A stretch of DNA of 64,000 nt from Nomia melanderi (lineage: Eukaryota; Arthropoda; Insecta; Hymenoptera; Halictidae), in assembly GCF_051020985.1 (NCBI RefSeq), contig NW_027475328.1, forward strand, positions 1 through 64,000, in the 5' to 3' direction. The notes below the pieces were generated by a model. The model did not search any database. It was not told where the DNA came from and worked only from the letters and a program-made list of their open reading frames with translations. Shown here one piece after another: positions 24,201 through 35,800 of the stretch (positions are counted from its first letter, which is position 1; each line of letters starts with the position of its first letter). A program made the translations under genes and the position numbers.

Positions 24201-25530
24201 CTCCGCCCCTGGTGGTCCGAGGTCGTTCCCGCTGCCCAGATTCATGCGCCAGGGCCCGCTGCAGATAATTCACTGTGGTTTAGTGCGCTATCTGTAAGAG
24301 CAGCCGAGATATCACCAGATATATATTGAATTTTTCAACCGACCCTGAGTGTCCGGCCCCATGAGACGGTTGTTTTCTCGGACCCTGGTGATCCGAGGTC
24401 GCTCCCGCTGCACAGATTCATGCGCCAGGGCCTCCCGCAGACAATGCACTTTGATTTATTACGCTATCTCCAATAGCACCCGAGATATCACCAGATATAT
24501 ATTGGATTTTCCCCTGACCCTGAGAGTCCTGCCCCATGAGACGGTGGTTTTCTCGGCCCCTGGTGGTCCGATGTCGTTCCTGCTGCACAGATTCATGCGC
24601 AAGGGCCTCCTACGGACAATGCACTTTGATTTATTGCGGTATCTCTAATAGCACCCGAGATATCACCAGATATATATTTGATTTTTCCCTGACCCTGAGT
24701 GACCGGCCCCATGAGTCGGTGGTTTTCTCGGCCCCTGGTGGTCCGAGGTCATTCCCGCTGTCCAGATTCATGCGCCAGGGCCTCCTACGGACAATGCACT
24801 TTGATTTATTGCGCTATCTCTAATAGCACCCGAGATATCACCAGATATATATTGGATTTTTCCCTGACCCTGAGTGTCCGGCCCCATGAGACGGTGGTTT
24901 TCTCGGCCCCTGGTGGTCCGAGGTTGTTCCCGCTGCACAGATTCATGCGCCACGGCCTCCTACAGACAATGCACCTTGGTTTATTGCGGTATCTGTAATA
25001 GCACCCAAGATATTACCAGATATATATTGGATTTTCCCCGGACCCTGAGTGTCCGGCCCCATGAGACGGTGGTTTTCTCGGCCCCTGGTGGTCCGAGGTC
25101 ATTCCCGCTGCCCAGATTCATGGGCCAGGGCCTCCTACAGACAATGCAATTTGATTTATTGCGCTATCTGTAATAGCACCCGAGAAAGCTCCATATATAT
25201 GCTGGATTTTTACATGACTTTGGGTGACGGATACCGAAAATCTGTAATTTTCTCGGTCCCTGGTGTTCCTATGTCGGTCCAGCTGCACAGATTCATGCGC
25301 AAGGGCCTCCTACGGACAATGCACTTTGATTTATTGCGCTATCTGTAATAGCACCCGAGATATCACAAGATATATATTGGATTTTCCCCTGACCCTGAGT
25401 GTCCGGCCCCATGGGACGGTGGTTTTCTCGGCCCCTGGTGGTCCGAGGTCCTTCCCGCTGCACAGATTCATGTGCCAGGGCCTCCTGCAGATAATTCACT
25501 TTGGTTTATTGCCCTATCTCTAATAGCACC
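18223..25530 (+). repeat. Higher-order region with 14-16-monomer periodicity
   Basis: Blocks recur at whole-monomer offsets: 18,223-18,700 with 20,673-21,150 (2,450 bp, 14 monomers); 18,748-19,222 with 21,373-21,847 (2,625 bp, 15); 19,200-20,270 with 22,000-23,070 (2,800 bp, 16). Parts of 18,223 and 18,962 recur at 23,298 and 23,862. A good marker is TCTCGAATAG at about 19,391 and 22,191, together with GTGACGGTGG and TTTTCTTGG in the next monomer. The offset rises by one monomer at a time, as expected if single monomers were inserted or lost after the block was copied. Class B monomers are frequent here. Confidence 0.88.
18355..18530 (+). repeat. Representative class B monomer of the 175-bp satellite
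   Basis: After GCACCCGAG the sequence departs from class A: AAAGCTCCATATATATGCTGG replaces the GATATCACCAG stretch (in part), then TTTTTACATGACTTTGGGTG, ACGGATACCGAAAATCTG and TAATTTTCTCGG before returning to the class A sequence at GGCCCCTGGTG. The monomer length stays about 175 bp. I located about 37 monomers with this block. Outside 18.3-29.3 kb and 50.5-63.4 kb they occur only near 15.77, 34.1 and 47.1 kb. The block contains the 10-bp palindrome CATATATATG and the inverted repeat GAAAAT-CTGTA-ATTTTC. Confidence 0.9.
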
Positions 25531-26330
25531 CGAGATATCACCAGATATATATTGAATTATTCAAACGACCCTGACTGTCCGGCCCCATGAGACGGTGGTT
25601 TTCTCGGGCCCTGGTGATCCGAGGTCGTTTCCGCTGCACAGATTCATGCGCCAGTGCCTCCTGCAGATAATTCACTTTGGTTTATTGCGCTATCTCTAAT
25701 AGCACCCGAGATATCACCAGATATATATTGGATTTTTCCCTGAACCTGAGTGGCCGGCCCCATGAGACGGTGGTTTTCTCGGCCCCTGGTGGTCCGAGGT
25801 CGTTCCCGCTGCACACGTGCATGCGCCAGGGCCTCCCACAGACAATGCACTTTGGATTATTGCGCTATCTCTAATAGCACCCGAGATATCAACAGATATA
25901 TATTGGATTTTCCCTTGACCCTGAGTGTCCGGCCCCAGGAGACGGTGGTTTTCTCGGCCCCTGGTGGTCCGAGGTCCTTCCCGCTGCACAGAGTCATGCA
26001 CCAGGGCTTCCTGCAGACAATGCACTTTGATTTATCGCGCTATCTCTAATAGCACCCGTGATATCACCAGATATATAATGGATTTTTCCCTGACCCTGAC
26101 AGTCCGGCCCCATGGGACGGCGGTTTTCTAGGCCCCTGGTGGTCCGAGGTCGTTCCCGCTGCACAGATTCATGCGCCAGGGCCTCCTGCAGATAATTCAC
26201 TTTGATTTATTGCCCTATCTCTAATAGCACCCGAGATATCACCAGATATATATTGGATTTTTCCCTGACCCTGAGAGTCCGGCCCCATGAGACGGTGGTT
26301 TTCTCGGCCCCTGGTAGTCCGAGGTAATTC
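24720..26330 (+). repeat. Multi-monomer block duplicated at 28.75-30.0 kb
   Basis: 24,874-25,348 corresponds to 28,900-29,374 (offset 4,026) and 25,677-26,131 to 29,528-29,982 (offset 3,851). The second offset is one monomer shorter, so one 175-bp unit was lost or gained inside the block. Shared markers are CACACGTGCATGCGCC in a normally CACAGATTCATGCGCC position (25,812 and 29,663) and the ATTATTCAA class C monomer (25,553 and 29,402). A related stretch is at 28,025-28,406. Confidence 0.82.
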
Positions 26331-28749
26331 CCGCTGCCCAGATTCATGCGCCAGGGCCTCCTACAGACAATGCAATTTGATTTATTGCGCTATCTGTAAT
26401 AGCACCCGAGAAAGCTCCATATATATGCTGGATTTTTACATGACTTTGGGTAACGGATACCGAAAATCTGTAATTTTCTCGGTCCCTGGTGTTCCTATGT
26501 CGGTCCAGCTGCACAGATTCATACGCAAGGGCCTCCTACGGACAATGCACTTTGATTTATTGCGCCATCTGTAATATCACCCGAGATATCACAAGATATA
26601 TATTGGATTTTCCCCTGACCCTGAGTGTCCGGCCCCATGAGGCGGTGGTTCTCTCGGCCCCTGGTGGTCCGAGGTCGTTCCCGCGGCACAGATTCATGTG
26701 CCAGGGCCTCCTATAGATAATTCACTTTGGTTTATTGCCCTATCTCTAATAGCACCCGAGATATCACCAGATATATATTGGATTTTTCCTTGACCCTGAC
26801 AGTCCGGCCCCATGTGTCGATGGTTCTCTCGGTCCCTCGTGGTCCGAGGTCGATCCCGCTGCACAGATTCATGCGTCAGGGCCTCCTACAGACAATGCAC
26901 TTTGATTTATTGCGCTATCTGTAGTAGCACCCGAGATATCACCATATATATATTGGATTTTCCGCAGACCCTAAGTGTCCGGCCCCATGAGACGGTGGTT
27001 TTCTCGACCTCTGGGGGTCCGAGGTCGTTCCCGCTGCACAGATTCATGCGCTAGGGCCTCCTGCAGACAATGCACTTTGATTTATTTCGCTATCTCTAAT
27101 AGCACCCGAGATATCACCAGATATATATTGGATTTTTCCATGACCCTGACAGTCCGGCCGCATGTGTCGATGGTTTTCTCGGTCCCTCGTGGTCCGAGGT
27201 CGTTCCCGCTGCACATATTCATGCGCCAGGGCCCCCGGCAGATAATTCACTTTGATTTATTGCGCTATCTCTAATAGCGCCCAAGATATCACCAGATATA
27301 TATTGGATTTTTCCCTGACCCTGACAGTCCGGCCCCATGAGACGGTGATTTTCTCGGCCCCTGGTGGTCCGAGGTCGATCCCGCTGCACAGATTCATGCG
27401 GAAGGGCCACCTACGGACAATGCACTTTGATTTATTTCGCTATCTCTAATAGCACCCGAGATATCACCAGATATATATTGGATTTTTCCTTGACCCTGAC
27501 AGTCCGGCCCCATGTGTCGATGGTTTTCTCGGTCCCTCGTGGTCCGATGTCGATCCCGCTGCACAGATTCATGCGCCAGGGCCCCCTGCAGATAATTCAC
27601 TGTGATTTATTGCGCTATCCCTAATAGCACCCGAGATATCACCAGATATATATTGGATTTTTCCCTGAGCCAGGGTGTCCGACCCCATGAGACGGTGGTT
27701 TTCTCGGCCCCTGGTGGTCCGAGGTCGTTCCCGCTGCACAGATTCATGCGCCAGGGCCTCCTGCGGACAATGCACTTTGGTTTATTGCGCTATCTCTAAT
27801 AGCACCCGAGATATCACCAGATATATATTGGATTTTCCCCTGACCCTGAGTGTCCGGCCCCATGAGAAGGTGGTTTTCTCGGCCCCTGGTGGTCCGAGGT
27901 CGTTCCCGCTGCACAGATTCATGCGCCAGGGCCTCCTACAGACAATGCACTTTGATTGATTGCGCTATCTGTAATAGCACCCGAGATATCACCAGATATA
28001 TATTGGATTTTCCCCTGACCCTGAGTGTCCGGCCCCATGAGACGGTGGTTTTCTCGGCCCCTGGTGGTCCGAGGTCGTTCCCGCTGCACACGTGCATGCG
28101 CCAGGGCCTCCCGCAGACAATGCACTTTGGTTTATTGCGCTATCTCTAATAGCACCCGAGATATCACCAGATATATATTCGATTTTCCCTTGACCCTGAG
28201 TGTCCGGCCCCATGAGACGGTGGTTTTCTCGGCCCCTGGTGGTCCGAGGTCCTTCCCGCTGCACAGAGTCATGCGCCAGGGCTTCCTGCAGACAATGCAC
28301 TTTGATTTATCGCGCTATCTCTAATAGCACCCGAGATATCACCAGATATATAATGGATTTTTCCCTGACCCTGACAGTCCGGCCCCATGGGACGGCGGTT
28401 TTCTAGGCCCCTGGTGGTCCGAGGTCGTTCCCGCTGCACAAATTCATGCGCCAGGGCCTCCTGCACATAATTCACTTTGGTTTATTGCCCTATCTCTAAT
28501 AGCACCCGAGATATCACCAGATATATATTGGATTTTCCCCTGACCCTGAGTGTCCGGCCCCATGAGACTGTGGTTTTCTCGACCCCTGGTGCTCCGTGGT
28601 CGTTCCCGCTGCACAGATTCATGCGGCAGGGCCTCCTACAGATAATTTACTTTGGCTTATTGCGCTATCTGTAATAGCACCCGAGATATCACCAGATATA
28701 TATTGGATCTTTCCCTGACCCTGAGAGTCCGGCCCCATGAGACGGTGGT

Positions 28750-30010
28750 TTTCTCGGCCCCTGGTAGTCCGAGGTCGTTCCCGCTGCACAGATTCATGCG
28801 CCAGGGCCTCCTGCAGATAATTCACTTTGGTTTATTGCGCTATCTCTAATAGCACCCGAGATATCACCAGATATATATTGGATGTTTCCCTGACCCTGAG
28901 TGTCCGGCCCCATGAGACGGTGGTTTTCTCGGCCCCTGGTGGTCCGAGGTTGTTCCCGCTGCACAGATTTATGCGCCACGGCCTCCTACAGACAATGCAC
29001 CTTGGTTTATTGCGGTATCTGTAATAGCACCCGAGATATTACCAGATATATATTGGATTTTCCCCTGACCCTGAGTGTCCGGCCCCATGAGACGGTGGTT
29101 TTCTCGGCCCCTGGTGGTCCGAGGTCATTCCCGCTGCCCAGATTCATGGGCCAGGGCCTCCTACAGACAATGCAATTTGATTTATTGCGCTATCTGTAAT
29201 AGCACCCGAGAAAGCTCCATATATATGCTGGATTTTTACATGACTTTGGGTGACGGATACCGAAAATCTGTAATTTTCTCGGTCCCTGGTGTTCCTATGT
29301 CGGTCCAGCTGCACAGATTCATGCGCATGGGCCTCCTACGGACAATGCACTTTGATTTATTGCGCTATCTGTAATAGCACCCGAGATATCACCAGATATA
29401 TATTGAATTATTCAACCGACCCTGACTGTCCGGCCCCATGAGACGGTGGTTTTCTCGGGCCCTGGTGATCCGAGGTCGTTTCCGCTGCACAGATTCATGC
29501 GCCAGTGCCTCCTGCAGATAATTCACTTTGGTTTATTGCGCTATCTCTAATAGCACCCGAGATATCACCAGATATATATTGGATTTTTCCCTGAACCTGA
29601 GTGGCCGGCCCCATGAGACGGTGGTTTTCTCGGCCCCTGGTGGTCCGAGGTCGTTCCCGCTGCACACGTGCATGCGCCAGGGCCTCCCGCAGACAATGCA
29701 CTTTGGTTTATTGCGCTATTTCTAATAGCACCCGAGATATCACCAGATATATATTGGATTTTCCCTTGACCCTGAGTGTCCGGCCCCATGAGACGGTGGT
29801 TTTCTCGGCCCCTGGTGGTCCGAGGTCCTTCCCGCTGCACAGAGTCATGCGCCAGGGCTTCCTGCAGACAATGCACTTTGATTTATCGCGCTATCTCTAA
29901 TAGCACCCGAGATATCACCAGATATATAATGGATTTTTCCCTGACCCTGACAGTCCGGCCCCATGGGACGGCGGTTTTCTAGGCCCCTGGTGGTCCGAGG
30001 TCGTTCCCGC
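28750..30010 (+). repeat. Second copy of the 24.7-26.3 kb block
   Basis: It contains the CACACGTGCATGCGCC monomer, the GGGACGGCGG / TTCTAGGCCC monomer (29,965-29,985) and a class B monomer (29,210-29,280) in the same order as 24.7-26.2 kb. Differences are few, including a CACAGATTTATGCGCC change near 28,965. Confidence 0.82.
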
Positions 30011-30227
30011 TGCACAGATTCATGCGCCAGGGCCTCCTACGGACAATGCACTTTGATTTATTGCGCCATCTGTAATAGCACCCGAGATATCACAAGATAT
30101 ATATTGGATTTTTCCTTGACCCTGACAGTCCGGCCCCATGTGTCGATGGTTTTCTCGGCCCCTGGTGGTCCGAGGTCGTTCCCGCTGCACAGATTCATGC
30201 GCCAGGGCCTCCTGCAGATAATTCACT

Positions 30228-33050
30228 TTGCTTTATTGCGCTTTCTCTAATAGAACCCGAGATATCACCAGACATATATTGGATTTTCCCCTGACCCTGA
30301 GTGTCCGGCCCCAAGAGACTGTGGTTTTCTCGGCCCCTGGTGGTCCTAGGTCGTTCCCGCTGCCCAGATTGATGCGGCAGGGCCTCCTACAGACAATGCA
30401 CTTTGATTTATTGCGCTATCTCTAATAGCACCCGAGATATCACCAGATATATATTGGATTTTTCCCTGACCCTGAGTGTCCGGCCCCATGAGACGGTGGT
30501 TTTCTCGGCCCCTGGTGGTCCGTGGTCGTTCCCGCTGCACGGATGCATGCGCCAGGGCCTCCTGCAGACAATGCACTTTGATTTATTGCGCTATCTGTAA
30601 TAGCACCCTATATATCACCAGATACATATTTGATTTTTCCCTGACCCTGAGTGTCCGGCCCCATGAGACGGTGGTTTTCTCGGCCCCTGGTGGTCCGAGG
30701 TCGTTCCCGCTACACAGATTTATGCGCCAGGGCCTCCTGCAGATAATTCACTTTGGTTTATTGCGCTATCTCTAATAGCACCCGAGATATCACCAGATAT
30801 ACATTGGATTTTCCCCTGACCCTGACATTACGGCCCCATGAGACGGTGGTTTTCTCGGCCCCTGGTGGTCCGAGGTCGTTCCCGCTGCACAGATCCATGC
30901 GCCAGGGCCTCCTGCAGATAATTCACTTTGGTTTATTGCGCTATCTCTAATAGCACCCGAGATATCACCAGATATATATTGGATTTTCCCCTGACCCTGA
31001 ATGTCCGGACCCATGAGACAGTGGTTTTCTCGGCCCCTGGTGGTCCGAGGTCGATCCCGCTGCACAGATTCATGCGCCAGGGCCTCCTGCAGACAATGCA
31101 CTTTGATTTATCGCGCTATCTCTAATGGCAACCGAGATATCACCAGATATATAATGGATTTTTCCCTGACCATGACAGTCCGGCCCCATGAGACGGTGGT
31201 TTTCTTGGCCCCTGGTAGTCCGAGGTCGTTCCCGCTAAACACATTCATGCGCCAGGGCCTCCTGCAGATAATTCACTTTGGTTGATTGCGCTATCTCTAA
31301 TAGCACCCGGAATATCACCAGATATATATTGGATTTTTCCATGACCCCGAGTGTCCGGCCCCATGAGACGGTGGTTTTCTCGGCCCCTGGTTGTCCGAGG
31401 TCGTTCCCGCTGCACAGATGCATGCGCCAGGGCCTCCTGCAGACAATGCACTTTGATATATTGCGCTATCTGTAATAGCACCCGAGATATCACCAGATAT
31501 ATATTGGATTTTTCCCTGACCCTGAGTGTCCGGCCCCATGAGACTGTGGTTTTCTCGGCCCCTCGTGGTCCGAGGTCGTTCCCGCTGCACAGGTTCATGC
31601 GCCAGGGCCTCCTGCAGACAATGCACTTTGATTTATCGCGCTATCTGTAATAGCACCTGAGATATCACCAAATATATATTGGATTTTTCCCTGACCCTGA
31701 GTGTCCGACACCATGAGACGGTGGTTTTCTCGGCCCCTGGTGGTACGAGGTCGTTCCCGCTGCACAGACGCATGCGCCAGGGCCTCCTGCAGACAATGCA
31801 CTTTGATTTATTGCGCTATCTGTAATAGCACCCGATATATCGCCAGATATATATTTGACTTTTCCCTGACCCTGAGTGCCCGGCCCCATGAGACGGTGGT
31901 TTTCTCGGCCCCTGGTGGTCCGAGGTCGTTCCCGCTACACAGATTCATGCGCCAGGGCCTCCTGCAGATAATTCACTTTGGTTTATTGCGCTATCTCCAA
32001 TAGCACCCGAGATATCACCAGATATATATTGCATTTTCCCCTGACCCTGAGTGTCCGGCCACATGAGACGGTGGTTTTCTCGGGCCCTGGTGGTCCGAGG
32101 TCGTTCCCGCTGCCCAGATTCAGGCGCCAGGGCCTCCTACAGACAATGCACTTTGTTTTATTGCGCTATCTGTAATAGCACCCGAGATATCAGCGGATAT
32201 ATATTGGATTTTTCCCTGACCCTGAGTGTCCGGCCCCATGAGACGGTGGTTTTCTCGGCCCCTGGTGGTCCGATGTCGTTCCCGCTGCCCAGATTCATGC
32301 GGCAGGGCCTCCTGCAGATAATTCACTGTGGTTTATTGCGCTATCTCTAATATCACCCGAGATATCACCAGACATATATTGGATTTTCCCCAGACCCTGA
32401 GTGTCCAGCCCCATGGGACTTTGGTTTTCTCGGCCCCTGGTGGTCCGAGGTCGTTCCCGCTGCACAGATTCATGCGCCAGGGCCTCCTGCAGATAATTCA
32501 CTTTGCTTTATTGCGCTTTCTCTAATAGAACCCGAGATATCACCAGACATATATTGGATTTTCCCCTGACCCTGAGTGTCCGGCCCCAAGAGACTGTGGT
32601 TTTCTCGGCCCCTGGTGGTCCTAGGTCGTTCCCGCTGCCCAGATTGATGCGGCAGGGCCTCCTACAGACAATGCACTTTGATTTATTGCGCTATCTCTAA
32701 TAGCACCCGAGATATCACCAGATATATATTGGATTTTTCCCAGACCCTGAGTGTCCGGCCCCATGAGACGGTGGTTTTCTCGGCCCCTAGTGGTCCGAAG
32801 TCGCTCCCGCTGCACAGAATCATGCGCCAGGGCTTCCTGCAGACAATGCACTTTCATTTATCGCGCTATCTCTAATAACACCCGAGATATCACCAGATAT
32901 ATATTTGATTTTTCCCTGACCCTGAGTGTCCGGCCCCATGAGACTGTGGTTTTCTCGGCCCCTGGTGGTCCGAGGACGTTCCCCCTGCCCAGATTGATGC
33001 GGCAGGGACTCCTACAGACAATGAACTTTGATTTATTGCGCTATCTGTAA
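30228..33050 (+). repeat. Source-like section for blocks reused at 35.8-42.5 kb
   Basis: This class A section shares blocks with several later sections. 30,228-30,950 matches 35,826-36,548 (offset 5,598); 31,001-31,475 matches 38,699-39,173 (7,698); 31,701-32,350 matches 39,224-39,873 (7,523) and 41,149-41,798 (9,448). Rare markers are TTGCTTTATTGCGCTTTCTC with TAGAACCCGAG, CACCCTATATATCACC, and ATTCAGGCGCC. No class B monomer is present. Confidence 0.8.
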
Positions 33051-33970
33051 TAGCACCCGAGATATCACCAGATATATATTGGATTTTTTCCTGACCCTGA
33101 GTGTCCGGCCCCATGAGACGGTGGTTTTCTCGGCTCCTGGTGGTCCGAGATCGTTCCCGCTGCACACATTCATGCGCCAGGGCCTCCTGCAGATAATTCA
33201 CTTTGGTTTATTGCGCTATCTCTAATAGCACCCGAGATATCACCAGATATATATTGGACTTTTCCCCGACCCTGAGTGTCCGGCCCCATGAGACGGTGGT
33301 TTTCTCGGCTCCTGGTGATCCGAGGTCGTTCCCGCTGCACAGATTCATGCGCCAGGGCCTCCTACAGACAATGCACTTTGATTTACTGCGCTATCTGTAA
33401 TAGCACCCGATATATCGCCAGATATATATTTGATTTTTCCCTGACCCTGAGTGTCCGGCCCCATGAGAATGTGGTTTTCTCAGCCCCTGGTGGTCCGAAG
33501 TCGTTCCCGCTGCCCAAATTCATGCGCCAGGGCCTCCTACAGACAATGCACATTGATTTATTGCGCTATCTGTAATAGCACCAGAGATATCACAGATATA
33601 TATTGGATTTTTCCCAGACCCTGAGCGTCCGGCCCCATGAGACGGTGGTTTTCTCGGCCCCTGGTGGTCCGAGGTCGTTCCCGCTGCCCAGATTCATGCG
33701 CAAGGGCCTCCTGCGGACAATGCACTTTGATTTATTGCGCTATCTCCAATAGCACCCGAGATATCACCAGATATATATTTGATTTTACCCTGACCCTGAG
33801 TGTCCGGCCCCATGAGACGGTGGTTTCCTCGGCCCCTGGTGGTCCGAGGTCGTTCCCGCTGCATAGATGCATGCGCCAGCGCCTCCTGCAGATAATTCAC
33901 TTTGGTTTATTGCGCTATCTGTAATAGCACCCGATATATCGCCAGATATATATTTGATTTTTCCCTGACC
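32750..33970 (+). repeat. Seven-monomer block duplicated 11,023 bp downstream
   Basis: It is nearly identical to about 43,773-44,993. Both include the monomer with GCACCAGAG and a 1-bp deletion (ATCACAGAT instead of ATCACCAGAT) at 33,578 and 44,601. Because of length changes between the copies, 11,023 is 63 x 175 minus 2. The match ends near 33,970, where the second copy has GAGAAGGGGG instead of GAGAATGTGG. Confidence 0.88.
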
Positions 33971-35800
33971 CTGAGTGTCCGGCCCCATGAGAATGTGGTT
34001 TTCTCAGCCCCTGGTGGTCCGAAGTCGTTCCCGCTGCCCAAATTCATGCGCCAGGGCCTCCTACAGACAATGCACATTGATTTATTGCGCTATCTGTAAT
34101 AGCACCCGAGAAAGCACCATATATATGCTGGATTTTTACATGTCTTTGGGTGACGGATACCGAAAATCTGTAATTTTCTCGGCCCCAGGTGGTCCGATGT
34201 CGTTCCCGCTGCACAGATTCATGCGCAAGGGCCTCCTACGGACAATGCACTTTGATTTATTGCGCTATCTCTAATGGCACCCGAGATATCACCAGATATA
34301 TGATGGATTCTTCCCTGACCCTGACAGTTCGGCCCCATGAGACTGTGGTTCTCTCGGCCCCTGGTGGTCCGAGGTCGTTTCCGCTGCACAGATTCATGCG
34401 CCAGGGAGTACTGCAGACAATGCACTTCGATTTATCGCGCTATCTCTAATGGCACCCGAGATATCACCAGATATATATTTGATTTTTCTCTGACCCTGAC
34501 AGTCCGGCCCCATGAGACGGTGGTTTTCTCGGCCCCTGGTGGTCCGAGGTCGTTGACGCTGCACAGCATCATGCGCCAGGGCTTCCTGCAAACAAGGCAC
34601 TTTGATTTATCGCGCTATCTCTAATGGCACCTGAGATATCACCAGATATATATTGGATTTTTCCCCGACCCTGAGTGTCCAGCCGCATGAGACGCTTGTT
34701 TTCACGGCCCCTGGTGGTCCGAGGTCGTTCCCGCTGTACAGATTCATGCGCCAGGGCCTCCTACAGACAATGCACTTTGATTTATTGCGCTATCTGAAAT
34801 AGCACCAGAGATATCACAGATATATATTGGAGTTTTCCCTGACCCTGAGTGTCCGGCCCCATAAGACGGTGCTTTTCTCGGCCCCTGGTGGTTCGAGGTC
34901 GTTCCCGCTGCCCAGATTCATGCGCCAGGGCCTCCTACAGACAATGCACTTTGATTTATTGCGCTATCTGTAATAGCACCCGATATTTCGCCAGATATAT
35001 ATTTGATTTTTCCCTGACCCTGAGTGCCCGGCCCCATGAGACGGTGGTTTTCTCGGCCCCTGGTGGTCCGAGGTCGTTCCCGCTACACAGATTCATGCGC
35101 CAGGGCCTCCTGCAGATAATTCACTTTGGTTTATTGCGCTATCTGTAATAGCACCCGAGATATCAGCGGATATATATTGGATTTTTCCCGAACCCTGAGT
35201 GTCCGGCCCCATGAGACGGTGGTTTTCTCGGCCCCTGGTGGTCCGATGTCGTTCCCGCTGCCCAGATTCATGCGGCAGGGCCTCCTGCAGATAATTCACT
35301 GTGGTTTATTGGGCTATCTCTAATAGCACCCGAGATATCACCAGACATATATTGGATTTTCCCCAGACCCTGAGTGTCCAGCCCCATGGGACTTTGGTTT
35401 TCTCGGCCCCTGGTGGTCCGAGGTCGTTCCCGCTGCACAGATTCATGCGGCAGGGCCTCCTACAGACAATGCACTTTGATTCATTGCGCTATCTGCAATA
35501 GCACCCAAGATTTCACCAGATATATATTGGATTTTTCCCTGACCCTGAGTGTCCGGCCCCATGAGACTGTGGTTTTCTCGGCCCCTGGTGGTCCGGGGTC
35601 GTTCCCGCTGCCCAGATTGATGCGGCAGGGCCTCCTACAGACAATGCACTTTGATTCATTGCGCTATCTGTAATAGCACCCGAGATTTCACCAGATATAT
35701 ATTGGATTTTCCCCTGACCCTGAGTGTCCGGCCCCATGTGACTGTGGTTTTCTCGGCCTCTGGTGGTTCGAGGTCGTTCCCGCTGCACAGATTCATGCGC
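33610..35800 (+). repeat. 12.5-monomer block duplicated 12,948 bp downstream
   Basis: It matches about 46,558-48,748. The block contains the only class B monomer between 29.3 and 47 kb (34,105-34,180, copied at 47,053-47,128), a monomer with GATATATGATGGATTC (34,294 and 47,242), TTGACGCTGCACAGCATC (34,553 and 47,501) and the GCACCAGAG 1-bp-deletion monomer (34,802 and 47,750). Only isolated substitutions were seen, such as TAATAGCACC against TAACAGCACC. Confidence 0.9.
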
